DNA from: Alligator mississippiensis
Taxonomy: Eukaryota; Chordata; Crocodylia; Alligatoridae
Direction: 5' to 3'
Assembly: GCF_030867095.1 (NCBI RefSeq)
Contig: NC_081827.1
Location: forward strand, 216,445,810 to 216,509,809
DNA: 64,000 nucleotides
This document shows, in pieces, positions 25,242-37,801 of the stretch. A program made the translations under genes and the position numbers. The notes beneath the pieces were generated by a model, which made no database searches, was not told the origin of the DNA, and was given only the letters and a program-made list of their open reading frames with translations. Numbering within the stretch: the first letter of the stretch is position 1; the number at the start of each line of letters is the position of its first letter.

Positions 25242-27001
25242 GGCATAGGGGTGCACACGGGTGCACATGTACCCCCTGAGATTCTCAGTGCACCCCCTTA
25301 GAAAAGCACTGCCAACGCTGCTGACAGCACCTGCGGGCAGTCATAACTCACCACCCCACCCTTGCCACTGACACCACCAGTGGTATCTGCGGGTGGCCTC
25401 CAACTGCTGCTGGCTGCTGTCAACACTGCCAGCAGCTTTTGCGGGTGGTGACTGACTGCCATTTGGCTCTTGATACCCACTCCTGGCTGCTGACACTGCT
25501 GCAGCTGCCTACAGGAGCTCCCTGCTTGCCACCCCCATGCCCCAACTACCAACACCACTGCTGCTGCCTACAGGCAGTTGCTATGCCCCCCTGTGGTGGA
25601 GCACCTTTGGCGTGCTTACCACTTGAGGGCTCTCACAGGCTCCAAGGGGAGCCTGCTTTGGTGCAGCAATAAGGGAAACCTCCCCAGGTTATCAGTTTAA
25701 CGGCACAGGTGTGTGGCAGGGCACTGTTGGTGCCTGCCACTTTAACACCAGAGCCAAGCAGCCAGCAGGTGCTTGATGGAGGCAGCCATTTTAGATCTAT
25801 GGCTGCCTATATAAACAGCTCAGTTCCCTGCTGGCTGGGAAGACAGTAACATTGCCTGGCTGTGAGGCTTTGTGTATCATCCTGGAGGTAAGGGAGACGC
25901 TGTAAGGGATGGTTAGGAGGCCCCTCGTTCTGGGCATGACCTAAAACTGCACCCTTCTGGGAGTGGGTGGCCTGGTGGGATTCTCAGTGGTGTGGGAGCC
26001 CCTAGGAAATGCCAGGCCAGTTATCACCCCGGTGAAAGGTGGGTAGGGGTGCCTTAACTCTAGCCCTCACCTTTGGGTGGGTTGCATAACACTGGAGTCA
26101 GTTGGGGGCCAGGCACAGTGGTGGCCACCTGAGCCATGGGGTGCAAGACCCTGAGGGGGGAGAGTGGGGGCCAGGCATGGCAGTGGCCACCTGAGCCTTG
26201 TGTGGGGTGCAAGACCCTGAGAGACCCCGAGAAGCAAGAGTGGGGGCCAGGCACAGCTACAGCCACCTGAGCCCCATGGGGTGCAAAACCCTGAGGAAGA
26301 AGAGTGGGGCCAGGCATGGCTATGGCCACCTGAACCCATGGGGAGCAAAGCCCTGTGGCCCCAGGTGAAGGGGGTGGTGTGGAACCCCAAGTGAGTGAGG
26401 GCAGAGATAAGGAGCCCCGAACGAGGGGGCAGTGTGGAGCCCTGAGGGAAGGGGTCAGAAATGAGTTGCCCCAAGCAAGGAGGCACTGAGTAGTCCCGAG
26501 TGAGGGGGGCAGAGTGGAATAGCCCTGAGTGAAGGGGGCGGTGTGGAGCCCCAAATGAGGGGATAAGAACACCCTAGTGGCCCTAGAAAAGGGGTGGAGA
26601 TGAAAAGCCTCAGTGAGGGAAGGAAAACCAGAGGGCTGAGTGCCCAATACATTTAGGTATAGAGTTGTTGGGCCACTACTCCGGTGAGGGTTGTAGGAGA
26701 GGCCCAAAAGACGGTATGTCTGCCACCCAAGGGATGGACTAGCTAAGCCTATGGCCTAAGGGGCCCACTCCAAGAGGGAGCAAGGCAGGATGAGTCGGTG
26801 AGGTATAAAAGAGACCCTGTGAGAGAAGGTGGAGTGTGTGAGGCCCAAGTGAGAGGCAGGCAGTGTGAATGAGTGTATGACTGAGGCCTGATGGCGTGGC
26901 CTAAGCTTGTTCCAGCTGTAGACCAGGAGCATATTGCCATCTGCGAGGCTTGGGCTGTGGTGTGGGGGAGGTATGGAGCCACAGATAGCACCCCCTGGCA
27001 T
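25242..27001. mobile_element. Possible 1.75-kb GC-rich non-autonomous element
   Basis: Starts AGGGGTGCACACGGGTGC and ends in the roughly inverted GGAGCCACAGATAGCACCCCCT. A direct repeat GGCAT lies immediately outside both ends (25242-25246 and 26997-27001). Inside are a TATATAA box (about 25809) followed by a GC-rich leader, and a minisatellite at 26090-26640. A second TATAAAA lies at about 26804. The TATA boxes could instead mean an LTR-derived segment. Five matching bases are weak evidence for a target duplication. Confidence 0.35.
26090..26640. repeat. GC-rich minisatellite of two unit types
   Basis: 26090-26355 holds about four degenerate units of 60-72 bp, each with GGGGCCAGGCA(T/C) and GGCCACCTGAGCC followed by GGGGTGCAA(G/A)ACCCTGAG. 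26355-26640 holds shorter units around GTGTGGAGCCCC(A/T)AGTGAG. The long minus-strand frame across it (26060-26707) encodes only the repetitive translation of these units and is not taken as a gene. Confidence 0.7.
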
Positions 27002-28379
27002 CAGGGCATAAAATGGGCAGCCTCTGTCCTTAATTATCATCATATTAATTAATTAAGAACAAGGCATGGCAGGCGAGTCAGGTGGGTGGCGTGCCCAAAG
27101 GCAGGTGGGAAACCTAGCACTGTGGCTAGGCGGGGAGTCCCACTTCTCCACACCCCCCAGCCTCTGGGCCATGCAGTGTTCATGGCTAACAGAGTAGAGG
27201 GTAGATTAATTGGAACTTTGTACCTCATCATTAATCTGTGTTCTGAACACCACAGCCATATATAGAGAAACTCTGATATGCTGAGTCATATATGCCAGCT
27301 GTGTAAACTCAGGATAAATTCTAAAGATATCCATGGGCAGTTTTATTGAAAATAAGAAACCATTAGATGGTTCTATTAGCTTTTGCTCTCCCAGGAGTTG
27401 CTAGCTCTTCTCCTGTCATATCATTATTAAACTCTTCTGGGTAAAGCACTGCTTTTCATAAGAACCATTCATATTTAAATTACACTGAACAGTCGTTTCA
27501 TTTTCCCATCAACTAAACTGTGAACGCTAATGTGAGTTATGTCTCATATAAGAAGGTAGGGCAGGGTGGCACCTTGGAGATGCACTGGTTCATAGAGGCA
27601 TGTGCTTTTGCAGTCAACAGCCTACTTCATCAGATGCTATGAATGAACTTGCAGGAAGAATTTTTCCTAGAAAGGCATTCAGATACGAAGGAGAGTGGCG
27701 GGGGTGGGAGGACTGCTGAAAGAGGCAAAAATGGATTGAAAAGATCACCAGGGATAAGCAAGGCAGTTAACACAGTAGCTCTCCTGAAACAAAACTTTAA
27801 AATGCAACTTGAATGCAAAATTGCCAAACATTCACAGGCTGGATTGTGCTAAATATTGTCTCAACCAAAACTGTGCATTCCTACATCATTACCTGGATTA
27901 ACTATTAAATCCAGCTGTTTGCCTATTGTCCCCCAATGTGTTAACTGCCTTGTTTATCCCTATTCTATTCCACTTGCTGTTTTGCCTTGCTCAGTGGAAG
28001 GCTCTCCCTGTGCTTTGACTTTTTATTTAAATTCCTTTCCACTGAAAATCCTTTCATTCTGCAAATGCATTCTATATCTATACCTCACCTTCTGCCTGAC
28101 TTTAAATTAACACAGCTAACCAGCTTTCTGCCCCATATAAATAACAGAAGATGGGCTACACTATGGAGAACTTTTATAAACTCTACACAAAATCCTTAAA
28201 AAGCAGTTATTTAGTGATGGACACTGTATGTAAATTGAAGTGATCTGAGGTAATTCAAATATAACTTTTAAAACAGAAAAATCATGATCGAGGTTTCTTC
28301 AAGCACCTTAACTTACAAACCTGACAAATGCATTTAGAAAAAGAAGTGTGCATTATAATAACATGACTAAATCAGCTAG
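27002..28379. other. No gene; old retroelement-like patches
   Basis: Near 27560-27640, the phrase GGTGGCACCTTGGAGATGC followed by CTACTTCATCAGATGC resembles a common amniote retroposon tail. 27830-28200 may be the degraded body of the element whose tail lies at 28380-28510. No host exon is recognisable. Confidence 0.4.
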
Positions 28380-28510
28380 TGAAAGTCCTGCCTGGCCCCT
28401 GTGACCAGAGACCTGAGGAAGAATGCCTTGCATTCAAAAGCTCATCTAACTTTATCCCAGCTACATAGTTGGTCCAATAAAATGAATCACCCCAAGAAAT
28501 CCTTGCATCT
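28380..28510 (+). mobile_element. Degraded retroelement 3' end (Penelope-like?)
   Basis: Motifs in order are ACCTGAGGAAGAATGCCTTG, CATTCAAAAGCTCATCTAAC, TTTATCCCAGCTACATAG and TTGGTCCAATAAAATGAATC. The same block occurs in reverse complement at 39716-39800. I infer the 3' end of a Penelope-like element from its linkage to the coding remnant at 40435-40635. Confidence 0.45.
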
Positions 28511-28699
28511 CACAAGCTTAAAGAAACCTCATAGAAAGGATATGATTATTTTCTATGGGGGATCTAATTGATGTATGTTGCTTCACTCTAACTGAGATTA
28601 AGTATTTTTTATAATCTATAGATTCAGTATTTTCAATTTTCTGTGGCTACAAATGAATATTCAGTCCCAAATAAAATCAAATACATCCAAACAAGGAGT

Positions 28700-29490
28700 A
28701 GGTCTAAGTCCTGCGCCACTCAAGTCAATAGTGTTGACAGTGCCCTCAATGGGCATGCCCAGCCGAGTGCGCATGTGCCTCTTGTGGAATCAAGAGGCAC
28801 ACTAAGAACAAAAAAAAGTTCCCCGCGCTGTATATTTGCCCCTTGGGCTCTAAATTTGATACCTGGAAATCCAGGTATAAAAAAAAAACCCTGCAGAAAA
28901 AAAGCGAGGCAAGGCATGCTCTTGTAGCGTATCCTGAAGTAACTGGAGGTGGGAGTCCTCCAAAGAGATGCTCTGGTAGCTGGCTAGAGTGTCTCTATGG
29001 CTGCCCCTTGCCCTGTGGGGCTGTGTTCCCTGGTGCTTCAGCACAATGTCTTTGCGTGTGGGGCAAAGAGCGGTGCAGGCTGCAGTGACCTGGACCCGGG
29101 CTCTGTTGCAGGTAAGTGGGGACTGGAGTGGGGGGGCTGTGAGGGTGAGGGGGTGCTGCTTGGGAGGTGTGGGTCCCTTGCTTGCCCCCCACATGGCCCA
29201 CAGACCCCCCACAGCAGCAACAGCCATCAGGGGGCTGGAGGTCCTCCTGGCACAGCCTCCCCCATGGCGTGGGACGTGGCGTTGCCTATGTCACATTGTG
29301 CAAGCCCAGCCTGGCCCAGCACAGAGCCATACACCTTTGGGCGGCACCAGGCCACTTGAGCTGTCACCTGGGGGCCCGGCACCACTTGCAGGGACCATGC
29401 ATCACACTGGGCCGGGTCCTTCATTCACAGTGCATAAACTGAGCCTGGTGACCTGCCTGTGTGGATTCAACTGCAAGGTTGGGGCCTTTA
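28700..29490. other. GC-rich unclassified segment
   Basis: GC content rises sharply between AT-rich flanks, as in the other DNA-transposon interiors here. An inverted pair GTGCCTCTTG...CAAGAGGCAC occurs at 28775-28800. Frames on both strands overlap each other and resemble no protein. Probably another non-autonomous element, but I cannot read its ends. Confidence 0.35.
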
Positions 29491-30148
29491 CAATTATTTA
29501 ATATAGTTTTGTTGCACACTACTTTAACATCTATGCATATTATTTTTGTAATTTATGCTTTTAGTGTAGATCCATACCATAAATTCTGGTGTGGTCTCTT
29601 GTAGAGTTATTCGTAAACATAGAACTTAACAATATTTCTAAACACACAGTGGAACTGATTATTTGTTACAGTTCAATTATCCAACTTTTCTGTCAATGAT
29701 CTAGTCTTCAGGAAAATGACAGAAGTGACTCCGAATCTAGAAGGCTGAACATGCATTATTGTAAAATTTGTAAATGTGTTATTTATAAGTACATAGCTAC
29801 TTTATTAACTTAAGCCTTCTTCCTAATGCATATTAATAATCTTGCTTCTGTTTGCCAAATATGGTTACCTTGAACTTGATTTTTTTATTTTGAGGTATCT
29901 TTTTTATTTTTTGATGAGGGTAGGTTTTGCTCTGACTGTTCCTCTTTTGCCCAGGTTATATTTATTTAATTTAGGTAGTCAACTTCCTGATTCGCTTTAA
30001 GTTAAAGATAGCATTTTTAGTTGTTTCTTTCACTGGGTGCATGTCTTGACCACAGTTCAAGCTAAGCATGCAGCTTGAGTTGAGCACAAATGTCAGACCC
30101 AGGCCGGAAGATCTCTGGGTCCCAACCGTCGCTGCAGTAGTTATTAAA
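29491..30148. other. AT-rich DNA, no gene seen
   Basis: No recognisable exon or repeat. Confidence 0.5.
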
Positions 30149-31518
30149 GGTTTCATAGTTTCATAGTTATTAGGGTCGGAAGAGACCAATTAGATCATCG
30201 AATTCGATCCCCTGCCCTGGGCAGGAAAGAGTGCTGGGGTCAGATGACCCCAGCCAGGTGTCTGTCCAATCTCCTTTTGAATATTTCCAAGGAAGGGGAC
30301 AACACCACCTCTCTTGGAAGCCTATTCCATATTTTGGCTACCCTCACTGTAGAGAACTTTTTCCTGATGTCCAGCCTGAATTTGCTCTCTTTTAACTTGT
30401 GTCCATTGTTTCTAGTTACCCCGACTGTCACCCTGGTAAACATCGTATCCCCCACTTCCTGCTGACCCCGCTGATGAGTTTGTAGGCAGCCACAAGATCA
30501 CCTCTTGTGGAGGCTAAAGAGGTTCAGGTCTCCCAATCGGTCCACATAGAGTTTTTTCTGTAGGCCTTTAACCAGACAGGTAGCCCTCCTCTGAACCCTT
30601 TCCAGGTTATCCGCATCCCTCCTGAAGTGCAGTGACCAAAACTGGATGCTGTACTCCAGCTGCAGCCTGACCAATGCCACATAGAGGGGAAGTATCACCT
30701 CCCTAGACCTGTTTGTGATGCACCTACTTATGCAAGAAAGAGTGCGGTTAGCTTTACTTATTACCTCATCGCACTGGTGACTCATGTTCATTCTGGAGTC
30801 AATTATGACTCGGGGGGCCCTTTCCACAGTTGTGCTGCTCAGAATGGTCCCTCCCAGACTATAGGAGTGCTGATGATTATTCCTTTCCCGGTGCAACACA
30901 TGACACTTATCCTTGTTAAACTTCATCCTGTTCTGTTCTGTCCACCTCCCCAGCCTGTCCAAATCCACTTGGATTTGCTCCCTGCTCTCTAGTGTGTTTA
31001 CCTCCCCCCATAGTTTTGTGTCGTCAGCAAACTTGGACAGGGTGCTTACTACTCCCTTATCCAAGTCACTAATGAAAATATTGAATAGTACCAGTCCCAG
31101 GACAGAGCCTGGGGGGACTCTGCTGCCTACATTTCTCGAGGTAGAAACTGACCTGTCTACCACCACTCTCTGGGTGCATCCCATAAGCCAATTTTCCACC
31201 CACCGGACTGTGTAATAATCTACATTGCAGTTTTTTAGGTTTTTTTTTTTTTAGTGGGTGTGACACTGTCAAAGGCCTTTTTAAAGTCTATGTAAACAAC
31301 ATCTACCTCTGTTCCCTCATCCAAGCATTTTGTGACCCAGTCGTAAAATTAAACTAAGTTGGTCAGGCAGGGTCTGCCTGCTATGAACCCATGCTAATTG
31401 CCCCTTAGCATTACTTTACCCACTGGTCCCCTGAAAATGTGATCTTTAACTATTTTCTCAAAGGTCTTGCCAAGGTTTTGTTCCAGTCTTTTGAATATTG
31501 CATCAAATATGTTCTTTT
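30149..31518 (-). mobile_element. CR1 LINE fragment (reverse transcriptase domain + 3' end)
   Basis: On the minus strand the order is GKTFEKIVKDHI (about 31450), YIDFKKAFD (about 31285), then an open frame 31199-30498 with PPGSVLGLVLFNIFISDLDK, an intact FADDTKLWGE box, a DSRMNMSHQC block and LERVQRRATC. The 3' end continues through RLDIRKKFSTVRVAKIWN (30240-30455 frame) to octamer repeats TTTCATAGTTTCATAG at about 30150. There is one frame break between 30455 and 30498 and another near 31200. The copy is 5'-truncated. Confidence 0.92.
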
Positions 31519-32699
31519 AACAAAATGCTGGCATACAGTATCTTTCCTTTAGCCTTGGGTTGCTTTCAACTTGGTTGCTACTCAATATGTACATCTTTGA
31601 TGGAGATAATCGATTATTTCCACAATCTTCATAAAATTCCATTAAAATTTCTGTAATATTATTTCAGATGAAAAATTAAGACACAGTACCATTTCAGGTA
31701 CATTTTTTTTTTAATTAAGTATTTTTTCTTCTATTTTTTTTCTTCTGGGCTACACCACCATTTAAAACAAAACCTAACCAAAAAACAAACAAACATAATA
31801 GACAATTGCAGGAAGCCTAGGTTCTGTTAAGCTCTGTCGAGGTATTTCTTCTTTCCTTAAGTTCTGATTTTTCAAAAAATCAATTGAAAACCTACACATT
31901 TCTGGTAGGGCTATACATAAAAAACTAAATTACTAGAAACTCACCAATATCTCAAAAGAAAGAAAAGGTGAAAGTTTTGCTTTAAACAGAAGTCAGTGTG
32001 GCTAACAGTCTTAATCCTCCAGCTTTCAAACAGCTACTTCTGTTGAAATAGCAATTTCTAGGCTCTGCTCTTTCTTTGCCAATCAGGAGCCTTTAACAGT
32101 AAGGCATTGCCCAAAGGGTGTGGCAGGGGCAGTGACTGCCAGGCTGCTGTTTGCAGTTAACCATTTAATGCCATAATATAATTCAGTGCCTCTAATAACT
32201 TTCCAGAAGGATACTAGGATTTCCTTTTTCTTTTACACAATGGAAATGCTCCTGACTGGTAGATACTGAGAACGGGATAAATAACTAGAGAAAAAATAAT
32301 GGGGAATTTAGGGGCTCTTTTTACACCTTCCTGTGAGGCTGGAAGTGCTTTACAGGCATCAGTGAGTGACTGTTCTATCATCTTTTATTGGCTGCAGACT
32401 GTAGCTTCCTATGGCAGCAAACCAAACGGAAGTATTGAGCATTCCTGCAGACCCTGCTGATGTGCAGCAGCATTGCTCAGTCCCAGCTCCCTTCCTCACA
32501 GCTAATACTTCTGCCCTCAGCTCTGCTGCTGCAGTCAGGCTTTCTGCAGAACCTCCTCATCCCACCACTCCCAGTGGGAGCCTGGGCACCTGTCTGTATG
32601 TCTCCCTGGGTTTCTCTCCCATTGCACTGGGGGGATGAGCCCTGCAACTTCCACAGCTCTTTTCTGTGTAGGCAGGAGAGTAACCTCTCCAGACTTTCT
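31519..32699. other. No gene seen
   Basis: AT-rich to 32300, then more balanced composition. The frames at 32411-32768 on both strands are uncharacterised and overlapping. Confidence 0.45.
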
Positions 32700-33888
32700 G
32701 ACCCCATGCACACTAACTGTGGCATTCAAAAAGCTGTAGCTGAAATTGATTCAATCTTTGCTTGTTAGTCTAACCTGCAGAGATTGAACCAATTTGCAAG
32801 TGGATAGATATTCACTTTTAATTTAGTAAATGTGGCCACATACCTGCATTGGCTCAGGCCAGAAGCCAGGGGGCACCAGAGCTAGTCCTCCTTTCCTTTC
32901 CAGAGTCCTGAGCAGAGGGGGAGGCATGACCGCACTATGATAGCAGGAAACTATGATTGCGGCAGGGGGTGTTAAATCCCCACCCTGGCCTGCACAGTAC
33001 CCAGCTGGGATGTGCCTGGAGGGGGAGGGGGAAGTAGCCCCCCCCCCCCATCCTTCGTTTGTTGCTCCAAGGGCAGGGAGTGTTGCCAGACCCCAGCCTC
33101 TGGCTAGCACGCTGAGGGAAAGGGTGTGGGTTGGGGGAGGGAGGACTGCTTGTTGTGGGCTACATGCACTGTTGATGATACTGAGCTTTTCAATCTTTCT
33201 CCCTACTTCTTCATGCTGTCTACAACAAACTGACAGGCACTGCATTCATTGCAAACCAGGTCATTTCTCATACCTCTCTCTGTCCCCTGTTGAACACAGA
33301 CAGCAAACCAGCAGCCAGCAGGGAGCCTGTCAGAACACAAAGCATACCAGCCCATCAAGAAAGCAAAGTCTTTCTCATTAGTTCAAGCTCTTCTTAAACA
33401 GCTTTATGCAAAGCATTTTTAAGGAAGAACAGAGGGACATTACCAGCTGACCTGTTGATTAACTCCAAAAAGCCCTAAGCAGACACGGTTCTGTCTACCT
33501 TTGCTCCAGTGAAAATGGAGACACACACACATAGACTCCTCTCAGCATTAGCAAGCATGGGGGTGGCATGACCAAGACCAGATGCCAGCTAGGGTCCATG
33601 CTGCTGGGGTCCATGCTGTGGGAGAGGGAGGGGGATCCCTTCTTGAGCAGTGAGGGGAGGGTGGGGCAGGAGGAAGACAGGCAGATGGTGCTCTGTCTTC
33701 AGTCTTCACCTCCTTCTCAGCCAGATGGAGTTTCAGCTAGGAATAAGAGGGGTGGGGCCAGCCCTGCTCTATGGAGTAGACAACCCAACCTGCTCCAGCC
33801 CAGGGCTGAAAAGCATACTGAGATGCTGGGGTCTCTGATTTAACTTAAACCAGAAAGAGGTCTGGGACAGAAGTTCCATAAACTGGTT

Positions 33889-36800
33889 TTCACAGAAGTT
33901 TAGGACTGGAAGGGACCTCAAGAGATCATTGGGTCAAGCCCTCCTGCTCTGGGCAGGAAAGACTGCTAGGGTCAAATAACCCCCGCAAGGTGTGTGTCCA
34001 GTCTCCTTTTGAAGATCTCCAAGGTAGGTGCCTGCACCACCCCCACTGGGAGTCTATTCCAGAGTGTGGTCACATGAACTGTGACAAAGTTTTTCCTTTT
34101 ATCCAGTGCACCCATCTAGCTTTGAATGCCCTCTTACGTGCTGCCTTGGTCCGGGTGGTAGAGGGTGTATGCTCTCTAGCATTGTGGGTTCCCTGAGGTG
34201 GGCTTCAGTTGTTCCTCTGGCCTTCCCTGAACTCTTCTGCTACGTCTTTGAATCTTATATCAGTGTGGGGTTTGGCCTCGAAGTTTTCCTCAGGGATGAC
34301 CCCGCTTCTGGCGGGATGTTTGTGGGGCTCCACCTCCCCTACACCCCAGCCCTATGCCAACCTCTGGTGGGGCACCAGATCTTATCACTACAGCCTCTCC
34401 AGTGGAGATGTCCTTTGTGCCCAATTGTATCCTCCCCTATTCTTGGGGAAGGATAATTAGCAAACCAGGCTCTAGGTTTGTGGTCCCCTTGAGCTGGTCG
34501 GCTCTTCTCTTGGGGTCCGAGGATGCCCTTGTCAAGCAGGGGTAAAGGAATAAAATGAAAAAAGAAACCAAAAGAAGGGACCCAAAAAGGTATCCCTATC
34601 TGGTGTCCTATTGGTCGGGTTTCTCAGCCTTCCTGCTGGACTCTGGCAGTGTTCCCCTGACGGTGGTCCTGCAGGGCTCCCCTCTCTTCTTTGCCCCTAG
34701 CCCAGCTCCCTGACCTGGTAGCTGGGAGCAGTGAAGTGGGGACACCTTTGCTTCCCCAAGGTTGGCTTCTGCCTCTCCCTTGAGCTCATTGTCCTGGTTG
34801 CACCACTGCTCGGTGCTTCCCTCGATGCACCTCCTTGGCAGCACTAGGGGAAAATCCCTCCCAGTACTCCACCCCTCCTGGGGCTCAATCTTAGTGCCCC
34901 CAATGTGAAGGGCTCTCAATGCTCTTCCAGCTGCCCGTCACTCGGGCATTTCAAATTTGCGTCAGTCTCGCCTACTGCCAGCATGGAGAGCCTCCACCTC
35001 CTCACTGGCTCTCCCCTCCACATTGTCAGCAGCCACTTTTATTCCTGCCAGCTGGTGTGTCCTTGTGACGTCACCCACCAGCCTTAATTGCATAAATGCG
35101 CTGCTTGTGAACTGCGTGGGCTTTTCCTTTGGATCTTCCCGAGCCACTCCTCCTCCAGATGAGTAACTGTTTTGTATTTTTTCCTTTATTCCACCGTTTC
35201 TCCCCGTGTCGAGTCCCATGAGCGGGGCTTCCTAACCCCTCCTCTTGCTATCCCTGGGACATCCAATCTGAAACCTTCTTCTAGCAGTTTATGACCATTG
35301 CTCCTGTTTTTCCCCTCGGGCACTTTGGTAAGTAGTTGTTCACCTAGCCCCTGATGTCCGCCTCTGATATATTTGTCAGTTGCCACCAAATCCCCCTGAA
35401 GTTTTCTCTTTTCTAGGCTGAACAATCCCATATCTGTCAGCCTTTCCTCATACGGCTTGCTCTTCAGGCCTCTAATCATATGAATGGCTCTTCTCTGGAC
35501 TCTCTCAAGCTTCTCCACATCCTTCTCAAAGTGTGGCACTCAGAACTGGATGCCGTACTCCAGCTGCAGCCTCTCCAATGCTGAGTAGAGTGGGAGGATA
35601 ACTTCCTTAGTTTTGCTTGAGATGCATTGATTGATGCATGCCAGTGTATTGTTTGCCCTGCTAACTGTAGCATCACACTGGTGTCTCATATTTATTTTAT
35701 GGTCAATTATGACCCCCAGGTCTCTTTTGGACATGGAGCTAGCTAGCATAGCACCATCAAGCCTGTAAGTTTGTTACAGATTTTTTCCTCCCCAGATGGA
35801 GCACTTTACACTGGCTCTGGTTCACCTGTCTAACTAATCTGTCTAGGTCTGCCTGAATCCTCAGCCTACCCTGATGCATGACTGCATTTCCTCACAGCTT
35901 AGTGTCATCGGTGAACTTTGCCAGTGCGCTTTTCACCCCCACATCCAGATCATTGATGAAGATGTTGAAAAGCACTGGTCCAAATACCAAACCCTGGGGG
36001 ACCTCACTGGCTACCTTTGCCCAGGTCAGCACAGATCAGTCTATTAGTATTCTCTGGGTCTGACCCTGCAGCCAGTTTCTAACCCATCTGACCATTAAAT
36101 TGTTGAGCCCATAGTCCCCTGGTTTTACCTTGAGAGCGTCATGGGACACCATGTCACAGGACTTCCTGAAGTCCAAGTAAATGATGTCAACCTCATCTCC
36201 CTTATCCAGGTGGTAAGTAACCTGGTCATAGAAGGATATGAGGTTAGTCAGACATGATCTACCCACAACAAAGCCATGCTGGCTGTCATTCAGTATTTTG
36301 CTTTCTATTTGTTTATCACATATGGACCCCTTGACACATTTTTTGAGGATTTTTCCTGGGATTGAGGTCGGGCTGATCAGCCTGAGTTCCTTGGGTCCTC
36401 TCTCCTCCCCTTCTTGAAGATGGGAAAAACATTGTCCCTCTTCCAGTCTTCTGAGACCTCTCCTGAGTGCCACAAATTCTCAAAGAGGTTCATCAGTTGT
36501 CCTGTGATGACTTTGGCTAGTTCGTTCAGCACTCACAGATGGAGTTCATCCAGTCCTGCTGACTTACAGATATCCAGCCTCTCTAGCTGTTCTTTCACTA
36601 GCTCTACATTGACTGTTGGCAGGTAATCATCCCTACTGTGACTATTCTGTGTTATATTTTTATTCGGCAGGCTATCACTCTTAGACTGGTGGAATACAGA
36701 TGCGAAGTACTCATTTAGGAGTTCAGTTTTCTCCTTGGTGTCAGTGATAACATGTCCAGATGCATTGATCAGTGGTCCCACATTTCCACTAGTTTTCCTC

Positions 36801-36893
36801 CTGTTACCTATGTACCTATAGAAGGAGGATGGAAGATGGTGTCCTTGAGGACTCTTCATCTACACTCTTTCCCTGCGGTCCATGATCCCATAA
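33889..36893 (-). mobile_element. CR1 LINE, interrupted by a putative LTR
   Basis: Minus-strand order from the right is a pre-RT segment (36859-36533, with NRRKTSGNVGPLINASG and LNEYFASVFHQS), the RT core (36473-36036, with IIYLDFRKSCDMVSHD and NWLQGQTQRILID), a middle part (35749-35540, DLGVIIDHKINMRHQCDA), a C-terminal block (35539-35262, LERVQRRAIHMIRGLKSKPY) and the 3' end at 33889-34106. The reading frame is broken repeatedly. The CR1 consensus is continuous across 34106 to 35262 once the intervening 1.15 kb is removed. Confidence 0.9.
34102..35266. mobile_element. Putative solo LTR nested in CR1
   Basis: A 1155-bp insertion (34107-35261) begins TG (TGCACCCATC) and ends CA (CCCTGGGACA), as LTRs do. 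It is bracketed by TCCAG (34102-34106) and TCCAA (35262-35266), a plausible 5-bp duplication with one mismatch. The CR1 sequence resumes exactly after it. Possible promoter and poly(A)-like AT motifs lie near 35090 (CATAAATG) and 35178-35195. No internal retroviral genes are present. Orientation and family are not determined. The short frames inside are not credible genes. Confidence 0.55.
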
Positions 36894-37050
36894 GTATCAT
36901 TTGACCCAAATCAGTTAAGTATGATTTCAACCAGGTTTATTTTAAACCAGTTTCAGCCATTTTGAAACTGGTTTATGTGTACTGGACTTATGTTCTGTTA
37001 CAGGTTTAAACCAGTTTCTGATCACTTAAACCGGTTTATGTGTAATGTCT

Positions 37051-37801
37051 CTCCCTAGCCTGTGTGTATGGCCACTTGCATGTATGGGTGATGTTGGCTG
37101 TGGCTCTCAGTGGGTGAGGGGCTTGCTGTATTGCACCTGCCTGTTAGGGGGCGAGGTTGCTGAGTGAAGAGCAAGTAGGTCTGAGGAGGGTCAAATAGCT
37201 CAAGAGGCTGATGTGGGGGAAAAGAGAAGTGCTGGGAGAAATGGCAGGTAATTTGCTTGTAGGTTATAGTCCTTTCCCTCAGCCATTGCTTGCGTTCACT
37301 ATTATATGTTCTCTGAGGCAAGGTCTGTTTATCCTCCCCTGGGTTGGAAAGTGGTCAGCCCCTTTTGGGTGCTACCTCAGTAATTTCCCCAGAGGGTGTG
37401 TGGGTGGAATATATCCAGCTTCCTTGACAAGGACACTACTCACCCCAACTCTTAGTCTTCAGAATTTAGTATCTGATTATTGGATGCCCTCAAAGGCATA
37501 GCTGTGGCAGCAGGACCCTGTCAAGCCATCCCTCAATGTTATTGCCTAATAAGCAGCCCAAGCAGTAAAATCAATAGGTCATAATTGACTTTATCAAATT
37601 AGCTGGCTATATCATCTTTCTCGGTATCAAGGTACTCAAAAAGTGCAGAACACAGCAGCATTTTCTATGATTTATTTTAATATAAATCTGAATATATTAC
37701 AGGCTCTTTATCTCAACTGGTGCCAGTTTACTCTTCATTATTGTTAACACAGGACAGAAAAAGAAATTTGCTGTCAGCTGTATGCGCAAAGGCTCCATTC
37801 A
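37051..37801. other. No gene seen
   Basis: No recognisable exon. Composition is mixed and no transposon ends are evident. Confidence 0.45.

Larger units (their letters stand above)
32700..37050. repeat. Unclassified interspersed repeat, copy 2 of 3, split by CR1
   Basis: The left part (32715-33888) has GGCATTCAAAAAGC, GGCTCAGGCCAGAAGCCAGG and TGATTTAACTTAAACCAG in the same order as copies 1 and 3. It stops in the middle of the phrase ATAAACTGGTTT. The right part resumes at about 36898 with TTTGACCCAAATCAGTTAAG and continues through several AAACCAGTTT/AAACTGGTTT motifs to about 37050. The intervening CR1 (33889-36893) is therefore a later insertion. The right end (GTGTAATGTCTCTCCCTAGCC) pairs imperfectly with the left end of copy 1. 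Confidence 0.7.

Noticed and set aside
26060..26707. 215-codon minus-strand open frame
   Set aside because: It spans the minisatellite and translates to the repeat units (Gly/Pro/His/Trp-rich); another frame on the same strand is also open. No protein family resemblance.
34209..34919. Frames inside the putative LTR as possible retroviral genes
   Set aside because: Short, overlapping on both strands, with no retroviral protein motif.
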